A DNA stretch of 64,000 nt from Zygnema cylindricum (GCA_037447655.1 JBBHKE010001925.1:126001-190000), one strand, 5' to 3'; numbered from the stretch's first letter, positions 21,850 to 34,912 are shown. The notes: a model not told the origin generated them from the letters alone. Made by a program: numbers and translations.

Positions 21850-23198
21850 CTAATCCTGAGTGCTCTGTTTGTCCTCTTCTAGTGATTTCTTCTCCCGTGG
21901 TGGTTTCTCGCTCTTGTAATTTTTGAAACCGGGAGGCAATTTAGGCTTAGGAGGAAAAAGAGGAGGTTGAGTGGGCTTGATCCCAAGGCATGTGTCACTG
22001 TTCAGCACTACTACCCGGGGCGTGAAAGATATAGGCCCGATGGCCTTCCGCTTGTGGTCTTTTTGGCTCATTTTATGCTTGTCTCTCCTCTGATCAGAGG
22101 TTGAGGAGCGGAGTTGTCTACGACCATTTCCCACTCCCACATTCCAAGCTCCGTGAAGAAAACTGCTTGCATGGTGGGCATTTGGGGGTTCCAAATCCCA
22201 GCCCATCAAATCATCGTCGTTAGCACCCGCTGTGCTTTGAAGCTCCAGCTCCGCTAGCTTCTGTAGTAATTCCTGTTTTTGTCGTTGGAGTCGTTGCGCT
22301 GCTGTAAGAGGAGCATGCCGAGAAGACGATCCCAACCGAAGTGCCGCCAGTTCTGAAGCCATGGCAGCCATCTGTTGACTCTACTGTTTGATTATTACCT
22401 CCGGTGTGAATCTTGCTGGAGCAACCGTTGCTCGTTTCTTGGTTTCTGGTGTAGGCAGCACTGGGCGCCCCCAAGGGTAAAGGAGTTGTAGGGGAAGAAA
22501 CGGGACTGGAAGAAATTTCTTCTTTGGGGAGAGGAAAATCTCCCTTGTTGTCCCTGGTCAAACTTCCCCCTAGAGACTCTCGACTCTCCTCTCCCTTCCC
22601 GCTTCTCCTTACGAGACCGAAGTAGTGCGCCCTCGCGAAGGCCTGCTGGCTGCAGTGTCCTGAGAGGACGATAGAGGAGGGCGAGAGTAGGGAACCCTCC
22701 GGGACCGGTCCTGCACCAAAGGAGAAGAGCTGCTTTCAGAGGAACTGCTCAAGATCTCCACCACTCCCCCCACAGGTCTAACCGGCCTGGCCCGATCTGT
22801 CCGAGCTACTCTCTGCACTAACTCCTTCTTAACCTTCAGCTCATGGAGATCGTGAAGGGAAAGGAGTTCCTTGCGACCAAGGCGGCTGGGATCCTGTAGA
22901 ACTACAGGGTTAACTGAATTTCGGCCATGGGAATTTTCGATTGGGTATGAAACCCGACCTCCGAAAGAGGACCGACTTGGGGCTCCCGATGAGCTTGCCT
23001 CTTGGGCCGAGCCTTTGGTGAGACTCGGTTTCTTTCCTGGGTTTGTGTCTTGGTCTCCCTTCTTTCCTCGGCAAAGGTCCTGGCTGCCTCTGCCAAGGAA
23101 GGGAAATGCTCAGGAGTGAGACTAAGAGGGGGTGTTGACGAAGGTTGTGGTTCCGGCTGTTTTGGAAGAGTCTCAACTCTAACATGCTCAGGCATCAT
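21850..23198 (-). pseudogene. Ty3/gypsy gag-like region
   Basis: Three overlapping minus-strand frames (22902-23198, 22220-22561, 21850-22371) precede the protease. They are rich in Pro, Ser, Arg and Gln; one has a leucine/glutamine helix (AAQRLQRQKQELLQKLAELE). No CCHC zinc knuckle or clear capsid motif is visible, so gag identity rests on position. Several frame changes break it. Confidence 0.5.
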
Positions 23199-23478
23199 TC
23201 CCTTGAGAAACTGCTCTATATTTCAAGCTGAGGTGAAAGAAACTGCTTCCTCGGGAACCTACGACTCTTCCTTTTGTGCCAGCGCTTCTTGCCTCTCCCG
23301 TCCTTCCTGACTGGCACCGGAAAGATTCTTATCCTGAGCTTCTCCCCCCCCACGATGACAAAGGTATCGAAAGGAGAGGGAAGGAAAGTAACCAAAACTC
23401 ACTTCCACCAAGAGAGCTTCTAAAGTCAAAAGCTCATATCCCCTCTAATCCGAGCAGACAGGTGGGCTTTTCAGTACT

Positions 23479-24645
23479 GTACTTATCCACGGGAAGTCTA
23501 TAGCATTTGTTCCCTCAAAACCCACTGTTTCGATTACAAGGAAGTTGCAGTTTTACTCCGGGAAGCTCACGCCAAAGCAAAAGAAACTACAAGCGAATGC
23601 ACAAATGCACTACCACGTTGACATATAGAAATAAATAGGGATGGCTGTTTCAGATTTATCAATATCACCTTGACCACAGAAATAAACATAAGATGGAAGA
23701 TATAAAAGATGGCGAAGCAAGCTTAACATACCCCGGCAATTTATGATGACAAAGAGAAAGAGGCGAACTCTCTCCCAATGGTAGTGTTAATAGGTATGGT
23801 ACTCCTTCAACCCTCGGTGTCCGCAGCTCGGAACCAACCAGACTCTTCTCAGTTTCAAGCAGCGAAAAATCCAAAAATCACCCAAAGGGACGATAGTGCC
23901 AACTACCCATCCGAACTATGATTCCCACAATGGACAGATCCAAAACAAACATGGCAATAGAGTCAAACAAAACAAATATTCTTCCCAAAGAAAGTTTGTT
24001 TGATTTTCTGAGGGTTTTCACAGGAGACAGTACGGAAAAGCAACCTGTCTCCTTCGATCCCAAGTGCCTTATACATCAAAGTTTGTCAAATTGCAGGTCC
24101 AAAAGTCAAAGCTACACTATTAACCAATGAGTGGCAAGCAAGTGTAAGGGAATTGACACAAGAAAAACTAATCCGTACTACACTCGGGGCAAAAAGTTCT
24201 GCTCCGAACTGCGGCTGGAATTGCGGCCGGAAGTTATTATTTGATCCACTATTATAAGACAAAGTACTAAAAAAGGAACAGACTTGCCAGACTTTGACCT
24301 AATGTAATTAATGGACCAAAAGCCAGTTGTACCTGAACTAAATTGCTACAGACAGGTAAGAGCACAATCTAAACTGCAATCCGAAAGTTTACGTGGCAAT
24401 CCCCAATGTACCCCCCACTAGGGCTAGCGGAAGATGATACTATGTTACTGAACTGCAATATTTGAGACGGTAGAACTTTGTCTTCCGGCCTCCGTTAGGC
24501 GCGAAATAAAGTGCGTTCCGCTCAGTTTATGGAATACAAGGATCTGGTCCAGCTCGGTGCGCTCATTCTTCCGTACTGTGAGGACCGTACAAGGGAAAGA
24601 GCCGGAAATCTTATAAAGAACCTTTCAGAAAGCACGAGCTTGACA
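23479..24645 (-). repeat. 1.18-kb terminal-type repeat, high-coordinate copy
   Basis: It starts TGTACTTATCC and ends CTTGACA; the same sequence and orientation occur at 13442-14621. It would be the 5' LTR of the minus-strand Ty3-like element. No standard tRNA primer-binding site could be identified beside it. Confidence 0.55.
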
Positions 24646-25490
24646 AATGACACGCGTAAGAATTCCACTAATTTCCTGGGCTATTCCCTTTATTTGGGCT
24701 TTCGCTGGTTTTTGGTTTTTTGAGAATGAGCGTTCTTTTACCAAATATTGATCCAATCGACCTAAGTTGGTATTTTGATGAACTTTCGACCCGCGAACCT
24801 TGGCCGTCCATATCATTTGTTTCAATATGGACGGTCAGGGTTCTTTCTTCGTCCATTTTGCCCCAATTACCGAATATTAAGTCCTATAAGGAAAACGGTT
24901 ATGTACGTGTATCAGGATAAAATACACCGTGAATTAACACGTAAAACACCTCCGCCGACTTTTATTTCAAAAGCAGACCAGTGTAGCTGAAACATAGAAA
25001 CTACTGTAAAGTATAGTTCACCGAAGAGCTGCTCCGCTAACCAAGGGACTAAAATTTGAACAGATATAAATTGCAGCGCAAGAGCGACTTCAACTCCCAC
25101 CTAGAAACGACATAGCTCAATGAAAGATCAGCTTTTGCTACATGGAGAATACAGCTGAAGTATTTTCAGTAAAGTATTACACTGTTATACGGAGCAAGAC
25201 CGCTTTGGAATGAAAAGGCGACTTTAGTGCGATCCGCATCCAATACTGTACCGTCAAAATGATTAGCGAATCTGTGTCAAGATTACAGTAAATTACAAGT
25301 GTGCTGAAATGTACGGGATTACTACACTGTTATGTATTGCAATGTTCTGTACTGTACTGTAGCGTGACGAAAGAGGACTTTACAACACAGGTGGAGAAAT
25401 TCTTCAACTAAATTTATCAAAACCAACATTTGCGTTGTTCTATGTCTTTTATGTCGGTCCTCATGTTAACACGAATGTTCGATAATATAA
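24646..25490. other. intergenic, nothing recognised
   Basis: A short local inverted repeat (ggccgtccatatcatttgtt against caatatggacggtc, 24801-24836) is the only structure noted. Confidence 0.35.
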
Positions 25491-25635
25491 GGGTGTGTCC
25501 CCATGTGTTTAAGTAAGGGTTTTTTTTCATACGTTTTTACAAAAAAGAGGACTTTTATCGAGAAAATATACGCTGTACGAAAAATGGGCAAAAACATAAG
25601 TACATTTTGCGTCATCTTGGAACTTAGAAGGTATG
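25491..25635. mobile_element. Harbinger-type MITE end fragment
   Basis: It begins GGGTGTGTCCCCATGTG after a TAA and continues with aagtaagggttttttt and agtacattttgcgtcatc. This matches the inverted right end of the MITEs at 39.2-40.8 kb. The opposite end was not found. Confidence 0.55.
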
Positions 25636-28339
25636 GCAAGTTGGCGTTATTATCATCGCGACCCACTTCCAGCTCATCTTCACACATGCACTGGAATAAA
25701 ATCGCGACCTGATTTTACTAAAAATACTACCCTATTGACAAATAGAAAACCTGGATTGCACGCGTGAAACGTCTTCGAAAAATTTTGAACGATGAAGAGT
25801 ACATTTTATTTGTTTCCCTGCTCGTCACGCGCATGTACGTACAAAAATGACTAGCGTGTACGAAAAAAAAATCGTTGGGGTCTCGGACCTTCACTTTCAT
25901 TCATGGGTCCTTTGCAAAAGTTTACGTCATCCTCGTCTCTCCCCCTCTTTCTCACTCGACCGCTCCTCTTTTACTATTATTTACACGAGATGTAACAATA
26001 AAAGTATCTAAAGAAAAAAAAAATTATATATATATATAATGAGTTTGATGGCATATCGAATGATAAAATATAAAAAAACGAATTTGGGAAGCCATGGCGG
26101 AAAATCTACATACTGATGACGTCACATGGTAGCATGACTTCGCTATATCACAAAACCCTAAACATCTACAACGTCACAAAAACCTCAACGTCTACAACCG
26201 TCATCGTATTTTTAGACGTCACTAATTTGAAGGAAGTTTCGTAGTTTTGTAGTCGTCTGCATTTTGTTTCGTACTCTGTCGCACATTTTGTAGACGTCTA
26301 AAATTGTCACATATTTGAAGTAATAAAGCCGCAAGTAACGATTAACAAAGGGTACGTCCCCATGTGTTAAAGTATCGACTTTATTTCGTCGTTTTCACCA
26401 AAAACGCAGTTCCGTACGAGATAAACTTTAGCCGTACAAAAAAATAAAGTCTTCAAAAGTACAGCAAACGTCAAGTCGCTACTTTAAATGTGCTTCATGT
26501 TTGTCGTCATATTAACAAATTTTGGCGTTTTTCTTTTTTCGACCCCCGCGTAAGATAATCCAGCCAGCCAATTTTTTTTATCAAAAATCACCTTGCGAGG
26601 TGATTTCAGAGAAAGTACCGCCCAAACAACGAATGCAAAACGACCCACGGACGCGCCACACGCGTGGAAATTTTTTAGGTGGATAAAAAATAAAACAATT
26701 TGTCGCTTTGCGAACTGTACGTTTTTTTTTTCCATGGGTCTTTCGCAACCAGCGTCATTTCGCCCAAGGTGAATTCCGCCGAGTAGCTTCCCTCCTTCTA
26801 CCTTACACACTCCACCTACCGCACACTCTCTCCCACTTCCACTATCACGCTCCTTCACACTCCATGTGTCCCGTTCTCTCACATTCAATGTAAGGAGTCA
26901 ACAGAACGCTAGCTGGCCAAGAACTCCAAATAATAGAACGATAGCCATTTTCAACAACGTAAAAGGTATTTTTTCCTTATTTATATTATATGTCATATTT
27001 TTTTTTCTTTTTTTATATTTATTTATTATTATCTCTTGATTTTTTTTGTTTTTTTTTTCTATCTTTTAGGCATCCCCTTTGATTATTTGCGTCGTTTTTT
27101 TGCATTTTTTTCCCAAAAGTATTTTTTAGGGTTCTTCCGCAAAATCTGATCTGATTCTTTTATTAGTGTCCAATTACTCTTTTTGTTTCTCGTCTTATCA
27201 TTTTTTTGTAAAGATGTTTTCTAGACTAAGCAATTCCACCCTATTTCCTAAAGTAAATTGTCGTAAATGTTGTTATTTTACATTATGAGTTCTTTTTTTC
27301 TTCTTTTTCTATTATGTTTTACCTTTTTTTGTTCCTTTTTTTTGTTTTTCTTTATTCTTTCTTCTTTTTTCCTTTGATTATTTTCCTCCTCATATTTATT
27401 GGTATGAATCCCCTAAATAAATTCTCCCTTTGCCCGCAAAATCTGATTTTTTTATTTTATTAGTGTCAAATTTCTTTCTTTTTTTCCTTGTTTAATCATT
27501 TGTTTGTAAACCTACTCTATAAACTGAGCAATTTAACCCTAAATCCTAAAGTAAATTCCAAATGTTTAATCCCTAAAAGTCGTTATTCACATTCCGCGTC
27601 AAGTTTTGTCTTCTTTTTTCTTCATGTTTTATCTTCTTAAGGTTTGTTTGATTTTTTATTTTTTTATGCTTACTTATTCCATTGGTTATTACCCTCAATT
27701 TTTTGCCTTTTTTTTCCTCTTAGAATTTCTTCCTTTTTTCAGTACCTTCTTATTACATTCTTCTATGAGTGCCTAGCTTCCTTCTTCTTTCCCTTGTTTT
27801 GCTGTTGGCGGCCCTGCTGCTCAGCAGCTGCGTGTTTTGACCTTTTTTTGACTTTTTCTATTGTGTCGTAGGTTGGTGTTTTGGATATGTTTTGGAAATT
27901 TGAAAAGTGGATGGTACACTACACTTCGCAAACGCAAAATGTCTGTGCTACTTTGTTTTTTGCGCCTGAAACATTAGGCACCTAAACATGTCCATATGCT
28001 TCACTTCTTTGATAATTTTAGGGTATTTACAGTTTTTGTGAAGTTTGTCTACACTCTTGCATAATTTTCTTGTTATGTTATCCGGTAGAAAATGGGTCGT
28101 CACTTCTTTCTTAAGTTGATGGGGAACCCTATGTATACCTCTAATTGGCCGTAAGAATGTCCCTATTCATTTTTTGTTAATAATATTTAATTCTCTTTAT
28201 TGATATCAATAACGACCTTTTTCAAGCCAGACATTAGCAATCTATAGTTGAGGTAGCTTTTGCTGCTCCTGCTGCTCACCAGTTTGCTCACCAGGTTCTG
28301 CTGCGCTCGCTATGGGTTGTAAAATTGGGGCCTAATTAC

Positions 28340-29223
28340 TAGTGTTGTGTATCGATAAAGATTTGTCGATAACCGATATGGGCCTTTTTTCGGAGACCCG
28401 ATAATCGATATATTGGTACGATAAATCGCTATCGGTCTTATCGCCGATAAGTAGCCGATAATATCGGCTTCTTTTCGGCGATAATGCCGATAACGATAAC
28501 TATCGGCGATAACTGTACGAGCTGTACAAATAAATGTACGGCATGTACACTCAATTGTACGTCTTATTCCCTCGACGCGCCCTACTCACAACCCCTGAGG
28601 TACCTACCAATCAGATCATTTGTACAAGCCGAAAATACAGTAGCCAGCAAAAGATGTGTACGGCTTTAGTACGGCTCTGGTTAAAACTATGTACCTTTCA
28701 CATCCGACGCCGTGGCTTTGTCCTTTTACTTTTGTGATCCATTGGAAACCTGCCACGTGTCAATCCATCGGTTTTTTTGGCAAAAGACGCCAAAAAAGCC
28801 ATCTAAGATGTCGGCGCTCACGTTGACCGTCCGCTCGTATTTTGTCATTGGATGTCGTTCATTCGATTCCAGCGGCGCGCATAATGTTATTTTGCATCCG
28901 TTGTACTATGTGTCCGCCGTCTTTTTACCGTTCCATGATAATCAGTTTATCGGTACAATTCCGTACATTCCCGTAAAATTTATGTTCAGTTAACCGCCCA
29001 AAAAGTATTACAAAGTGCAACATATTTTTTCGTCAAATTCCGTACATTTCCCGTAAAAACCCGTACATTTCTCGTAAATTTACCGTTCAGTTTACTGGAC
29101 GGAAAGCACTTCGGACTGAAAGTACAGAAATTGCAATTTTATCGGGACCGCTGACTCTTCGATAACCGATATATATCGGTATCGGTGTTATCGCGATAAT
29201 TTTTTTACCGATACACAACACTA
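28340..29223. mobile_element. hAT-like non-autonomous element 1
   Basis: The terminal inverted repeats TAGTGTTGTGTATCG and CGATACACAACACTA are exact. They are flanked by a perfect 8-bp target duplication, ctaattac, at 28332-28339 and 29224-29231. The subterminal zones are full of atcggcgataa and cgataa palindromes, and no transposase is encoded. The 8-bp duplication and TAGTG ends are standard for hAT. Confidence 0.9.
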
Positions 29224-29566
29224 CTAATTACAACATTTTGAAAAAATCTGGTTGTAGATTGCTCACAAATTTGTCTCATTCTGTGTGTTGCAAAGTATTT
29301 TTGAATTGCGGTATAAAATGAACAAAAAAACGTAAAAAATCAATTGAAGAAGATTAAATAATAACTTACACCTTTTATCTCACCCTATCGTTATGACACC
29401 CTGCACAGGTAAAATGTCAGGATACAAAATGCGCAATTTTTGGTTTTTTGGTCTCCATACACTAATAAGAGAAGTGAGCAATTCAACAACACACATTACA
29501 ATGCGACACCACCTTCTTTTATGAATACTCCTCAATTTTTGCCCATAGTTCCTCCTTCTATCCCTG

Positions 29567-30226
29567 TTGGAACCACACCAAGGGGTACCTCTCACGGTTT
29601 TGGATTACGGAACTAGAACTCGCATGGGTTTGCCTCCCTCCTTTTCGAATAAACTATTCGAGGAAATGACATGGCTCTTCATGAGGGAGTCGGTGCACCC
29701 AAAAGTCACATGGAACACTGGGGACGATCCGCCGTTCGCGAACAATAATGTGGAAGAATAAGAAGATACGGTGATGTTGAAAAAGAATCCAATGAGCCAA
29801 AATGGTAATGTAAAAGAACCAAATGCGAATGGCGATTATAAGGACGAGAATGGATTTAAAAAAGGTGTAGGTGAGGAGAGCATTAGGGTTGAGGGAGAAG
29901 ATGAAGGGGGTGAAGTGAAAGGTGCAAGTGAAAAGAAAAGTGTAGGACTTCATTCGCCTCAGCATGAAGATAAGTTCACAACGTCAAGGAAAAGGAAACG
30001 AGATGTACGCAAGGTTAAGTAAGAGAACTCCTCACATATGTCGCAAAATTTCGGTGAAATGTTGGAAAATAGTATCGGAAAAGTAAACAAAGAACAATTT
30101 GAGCGACAAGAAAAACTATCCGACAAGCAATTCGATCGGCTTGAAATTGTTCTTGATAAAGTCGTGGATAAAATGGTGTCGGCATTGGATAGAAACACGG
30201 ATAAAATATTCAGTGGTAAATTTTAG
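29567..30226 (+). pseudogene. possible Harbinger companion ORF
   Basis: Three plus-strand segments (29567-29761, 29771-30022, 30038-30226) lie in one frame and are separated only by two TAA codons. The product would be acidic in the middle, then have a basic patch SRKRKRDVRK and a C-terminal helical region (FGEMLENSIGKVNKEQF, then KQFDRLEIVLDKVVDKM). Such a tail fits the Myb/SANT-type second protein of PIF/Harbinger elements, but the DNA-binding repeat itself is not visible, so the identity is tentative. Confidence 0.35.
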
Positions 30227-31243
30227 TGAGTTTTTTTTTGCTAGTTTTTTTGACAGGCAAGGAATGGTTAGTATTCATTTCGATATGTATCATATGTGGT
30301 TGAACACTTGATGAGAAACTAAGTTTTCCAAGTTTCTTCTATATAACTTTCAAACACTTTTAGTTTGTTTATTTTGATGTCAAGCATGAAGTTGACCAGT
30401 TTAAAGGTCTTGGTATAGTGATCAATACAAAAACAAATCGTGAAGCAAACAAGTTTATTTATTGTGTTCTTTTTCACATAATTGATGTATATTTCATGTT
30501 TTTCGTTTGTTGATTTTGATATATGACATGTTTTTCATGTTATGTTTGTTGTACTTCTATAAAAAAAATGTGAATATTTTATGTTTGTGTTATGAAAATA
30601 TTCGCATCATTTTTGCTATTTTGAGTTGTGAAACCATTAACGACTTCATCCAAGATACTAGGAAGTGTATTTTGAATTTGGATTGGATGCGTAAGTTTAA
30701 ACATTCATTTTTATGGATGCGTTGTGTTTTTTGTTGTAGTCATATTACGCAAAACCATGAATGAAAAACAACACGCGTCACTGAATTTACAAATTCAAAA
30801 CAAAAGTATACGTGGAGGGAATAGGTTAAAGAATTTTAAAAAGCAACTATAAAAAAAGTTCAAAATGCAACAAACTACGAATGAGGGAGAGTGGGAGGGG
30901 GAGGGAGAGAGAGAGGGAGAGGGAGAGAGAGAATAAGACTACAAAAACACTTTGAAAGAATAGGAAAGAATTTAAAAATAATCATGTAATCAAAAACCAA
31001 CAACAAACATCAACACGTTGATTAAAGATAAATTTCGTCATGGAGAAAGAAACATAGTGTACATTGAAATGAAAACCCTAAAATTGAATTTTACAAAGAA
31101 GTCTTATTTTGAACTTTAATGCTAAACCTTCTGGAGGATTGTTACCCAAAAGACCTTGCGCCATAAAGTAGAAACAACTACTTTTAAGTGGAAACAACTA
31201 CTTTAACATCACCTGAAATAATTAACACTCTATCAACACTCTA

Positions 31244-32760
31244 TCAGTCATCGATGTCCATTTCATCTATAGTGTCCTCGTTACTTCCATCATCATGAGT
31301 TTGTTCGCTTTCTTCATCTTTATCAATGAGAATATCTATGTCATCCTCTATTTCCGCATGTGAAACGTAAACACTAGTATCATCATCCTCATTTGTCTTT
31401 TCCCTCATGACATAATCACATAAAATGTCTCGTATTTGAGATCCTCGAATTCTATTGGTTTGATAACCACCCAAACGTTTTTGGACATCTCCACTTTGTC
31501 GTGCTCGCCGTTCTCGAGCTTCGGACATACGTGTGGATCTTTCTCGAATGCCATTTTCATTTTTTGATTGCTCGACTTGAAACTCTTTCTCCCAATTAAT
31601 GTTCGTCTCGTTCCTTGCAATAGAAATGTTATGAATGATACAAGCAGCAATAATAGATGTAAGCATTGATTTCGTTTTTGGATTGTATATCTTTAAAAGG
31701 TACCTCCATTGGCCTTTGAGCTTTCCAAACGCTCTTTCCACCACCATCCTCAACGATGCATCTTGGAGGTTAAATCTTGTTTGAGATGCATTAAGATTCA
31801 AACCAGGGTAAGGAACAAATAGGTTTGGATGGAGGGCAAAACCGGCATCTCCTACGAGGTAAGGTTGCACATTTAAATTATTCCATCGGAAAATGTCCCC
31901 GCTTTCTTGCATACGTCTTTGAAAGTCTTGCCCCAATTTTGACCTTCTAAAAACTCTCGAGTCGTGCATTGCTCCAGGAGAGCCTAAACTTAGGTTAATA
32001 AATCGCATCTTATGATCAACGACTGCTTGAATTACAGTAGAATAATTATGTTTTGCATCGAAGTAATCATTTGCTGACATTTCATCCCCAAGTGTAATCT
32101 CTATACGTGTGCAATCTATAGCGCCAACACAATTCGGCAACCCTTTGTCCTCCTAGAAAAAAAAAATGGTATCTTGAATTTCTTCTTCTGTCGGCCATCT
32201 AACTCAATGCTCAAGCCTTTTGACAATCGCCTCATGACTTTAAGGAATATCCTCACCACAGTTGAGGGTCCAACACCAAACTGTACGGAAGTACGTGTGA
32301 TCTCCCCTTGATGTCCCAATCGCATCAATGCTATCAAAACTTGTTTCACTGCGCTTAATTCTCTATTAGGAAGGTTACGAAGTCCCCGAGGGGGTTTGGT
32401 TTCCAAGTCTTCTTTTAATTCGTTTACCAAAAATTGGACCGTGTCTTTTTGTAGTCGAAACAATTGTTGAAATTGTTTTTCGCTGTAGCGTGGTAACTCT
32501 TCGTCCACCCAATGCATACTCCTTAGGTTAATGTAGTAGTTTTCATCGGGATCACCTTCGAAATTGGTATTTTGTTGGATACATTTTGTTAAAATTCGAG
32601 GCATAACCTTAGCAATAGCATTTTGAACCATTTGGTGGCCGTGGTGGTCAAAAAGTAACGGTGGCAACAAGGTTCTCAAAACCATTTGCAAGACGGTCAT
32701 TAATGCAAGTGTTACATTTTGAATTATCAATGTCACATTTTTTTTTTGTTCTGGTGTCAT
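31244..32760 (-). pseudogene. PIF/Harbinger transposase (DDE superfamily)
   Basis: The minus strand first encodes an N-terminal helical region with a PPRGLRNLPNREL-type block and an RTSVQFGVGPSTVVRIF helix-turn-helix-like block (32116-32760). It then encodes the DDE_Tnp_4-like nuclease (31244-32140): first Asp in VGAIDCTRIEI (residue 9), GSPGAMHDSRVFRRS, second Asp in LVGDAGFALHP (residue 98), Glu in VVERAFGKLKGQWR (residue 135). All three catalytic residues are present. The halves are separated by a frame change near 32195 and a TAG after a ten-T run at about 32152; the ttttttttttctag could instead be a splice acceptor. The C-terminal 100 residues are acidic (DDDTS, EDDIDILIDKDEESE). It lies inside matching terminal repeats. 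Confidence 0.85.
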
Positions 32761-33457
32761 TTTGCAAAATAATGTCCACTAATCAATGTTTTATGTCAAT
32801 CACCATTTGTTTTCCAAATCACCAATTTCACCTTTGGATACCTAGTTCCATCCTCTTTTCCAATAGTATTCTGAAATTTAAGTGTAATCTCAATATACAA
32901 TTCCAAAGTTGATTTCTAAATTTTATAATTAACTTCAGTAAGTTGCTTATTTTTACAAATGTTACCCTTTGTTGCATTTTTCAATTTTCAAGGAACGTTA
33001 CGATTACAACACCAACTTCAATTGGAGGTTCTCATGATTTTTATTCAAATTTACCAATCAATTTTTTTATTTTTTAATCTTTATATTACTTTTGATTTTT
33101 TCCCTTTTTTTTTGTGGTTTATTGCCTCACCATTTGATGTGAAAGACAAAGATGGTCGGCTTTAATGTTTGCCTAATTTCATTTCGATGCTTTAATTCCC
33201 CCTAATTGGTATATAATAGATTCCACACCATATGTAAGTTGGTTATGTCTCTCTCAACTTACTTGCTATTAAGAAGTTTGTTAATTGGTAGTGGCCACCC
33301 TTGCGATCCAAGCTTACTAGATATAGCTGGTCGTGACACTTACAGAACCCTCACACAATGCACAGCTTTTGAAGTAGTTTTTTTTTTTTTCTTGAGAAAA
33401 TTGCGATAAATCACTCGTAAAAAGCTCTCAGTAAAAAGGTTTTCTGACAGTTTTTCT

Positions 33458-33581
33458 GCAACAGATTACCTTTTCTCCGCAACAGATTAAGTTTTTGTAG
33501 CAGGTGTGGAAGTACAATTGCAACAGATTACCTTTTCTCCGCAACAGATTAAGTTTTTGTAGCAGGTGTTGAAGTACAATT
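33458..33581. repeat. 62-bp tandem duplication
   Basis: gcaacagattaccttttctc...ggtgt(g/t)gaagtacaat is repeated once with two or three differences, near the right end of the Harbinger-like element. Confidence 0.85.
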
Positions 33582-34160
33582 TCAGTTGTGTAATTAGCGA
33601 ATTGTACTTTAACAGATGTACTTTTGTGCTTATTCTATTTTCAATGTAGTAATGCCGTTTCACGTCCCTTTAGGTCGGTTCATGTACTTTTATTGTTAAT
33701 GTACGGATACCTTTAGTATTTTCCATTGGCAACTTGTAATCATTGTATTTATTTGTCGCCTTGTTTAGCGAAGCGTCATTTAGCCGTCTCGTCGTTTCAC
33801 AAACTACAAACGACAAAGTGTAAGTTCACCACATTTATTGTCTATCAAATGAATCTTTCATCCTAGATTCCTTGTACTAAATATTCCTTTTGTCCTTAAC
33901 TTTGCCGTCCACCGACTTTGTCTTTGGCCGTCACTAGTTATACCCACATCTACACCCGTCACATTTTAAAGTTCCGATTTCATTTTCGCACATAGGGACG
34001 CTTTTCAAAGTAGTACGGAATACTCCACTACACCTTGAATCGTTATTAGCGTATAGAAATTATTAGTGTAAAGAAAAAAATAGCGTCATTAATTCTAATT
34101 TAGTGCCAGGAGACGTGGCAGATTATGGTCCACTTTCTTAAATAGTGTAATTTATTATAT

Positions 34161-34240
34161 TTAAGGTATCAATGTCAAAATTTTGGGGTGCCGACATAGC
34201 GTACATAAGGCTAATAACGATTCACGGTGTACAGTCCAAT
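34161..34240. repeat. dispersed repeat, copy 1
   Basis: tcaatgtcaaaattttgggg through taataacgattcacggtgta is present in inverted orientation at about 47518-47605. Here it forms the subterminal part of the Harbinger-like right end. Confidence 0.7.
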
Positions 34241-34685
34241 TTGTTTTTTCAAAGTATCGCTTACATGGGGACGTACCCTAAGTGGCGAAAATAACATCAA
34301 CACTAATAGCGATACACGGTTTACGGTATTCTAGGACCCTGATTTCCGGTCTCCGACTATAATTTCCGTACCAATATTCATGCTGTCAGAAATTTGTCGC
34401 GAGGCCGCCGATCTTAGGTTTGTAATTTTTCATAATTTGTCATTTTTTGTTACTTTTACTATTGATTCTTTTTCTTTTAATATTCGAATTTATTTGCATA
34501 ATGTTTTAATTTTCTATTTTCATCTCTTTTTCCTCCATCGTCATCATCGTTTTTTTTTTTTTTTTTTTTTTTTTAAACGTGTTTTTTTGTTCTCGAATTG
34601 CAATTCTCGGTGTCCTTTTTTGTCTTATTCTAATTTGTTTTTTGCGGCCACCAATCTTTCAATTCTTAAACTGATTAACCTTAAT

Positions 34686-34912
34686 TCAGAAATCTAAGAA
34701 ACCCTAATAAAGGCTATAACACTCTGAAAAACCCTAAAAACTCTAAAAATCTGAAAAACCTACAAACCCTAAAAAAGCGTTGAAAAACCCTAAAAACGCT
34801 AAAAAAAACCATATAAAAACCCTAAAAACCTAAAAAATTCCCTCCAAAATAAAAAATGTTAGTTAGTAATTTTAAGATGTTTAGAAACCCTAACAGCCCT
34901 AAAAAAAACCAA
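34686..34912. repeat. degenerate telomere-like CCCTAAA tract
   Basis: More than ten aaaaccctaaaa words in about 230 bp, interrupted and uneven. The motif is that of plant-type telomeres, but the array is too degenerate to be a chromosome end. Confidence 0.65.

Larger units (their letters stand above)
13442..24645 (-). mobile_element. Ty3/gypsy retrotransposon with DNA methyltransferase and PHD finger
   Basis: This is a decayed LTR retrotransposon read right to left. The order on the minus strand is 1.18-kb repeat, gag-like region (about 23.2-21.85 kb), aspartic protease (DTGA), cytosine-5 DNA methyltransferase, reverse transcriptase, RNase H, zinc-binding integrase with D,D,E core, and a terminal PHD-like finger. 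The methyltransferase sits between protease and RT. Stops, frameshifts and two internal duplications show it is no longer active. Methyltransferase-bearing retrotransposons have been reported in charophyte algae and dinoflagellates (recalled literature); the combination with a PHD-type tail is read here from sequence. Confidence 0.75.
26350..34278. mobile_element. probable two-gene PIF/Harbinger transposon
   Basis: The left end GGGTACGTCCCCATGT (26350) is matched by an exact 16-bp inverted copy ending at 34278. Beyond that both ends share a gtatcg/cgatac word. The flanking trinucleotides are AAA and TAA, close to the TWA duplication of this superfamily. Inside lie a transposase pseudogene on the minus strand (31.2-32.8 kb) and a companion-like frame on the plus strand (29.57-30.23 kb), the usual divergent-or-convergent pair. 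A hAT-like element is nested at 28340-29223. The interval 26.9-28.3 kb is T-rich without genes. Confidence 0.55.

Noticed and set aside
29567-32160. In-frame TAA/TAG codons that could mean a reassigned stop code
   Set aside because: In the retroelements the stops replace different residues (Tyr, Arg and others) when compared with sister copies or family consensus, and the PUS7 and amylase exons contain none. Ordinary decay explains them.
32140-32170. An intron in the Harbinger transposase (ttttttttttctag acceptor)
   Set aside because: No matching donor that also repairs the upstream frame was found, so a frameshift plus stop is the simpler reading; left open.
34686-34912. A chromosome end
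   Set aside because: The CCCTAAA units are irregular and the sequence continues with other elements on both sides.
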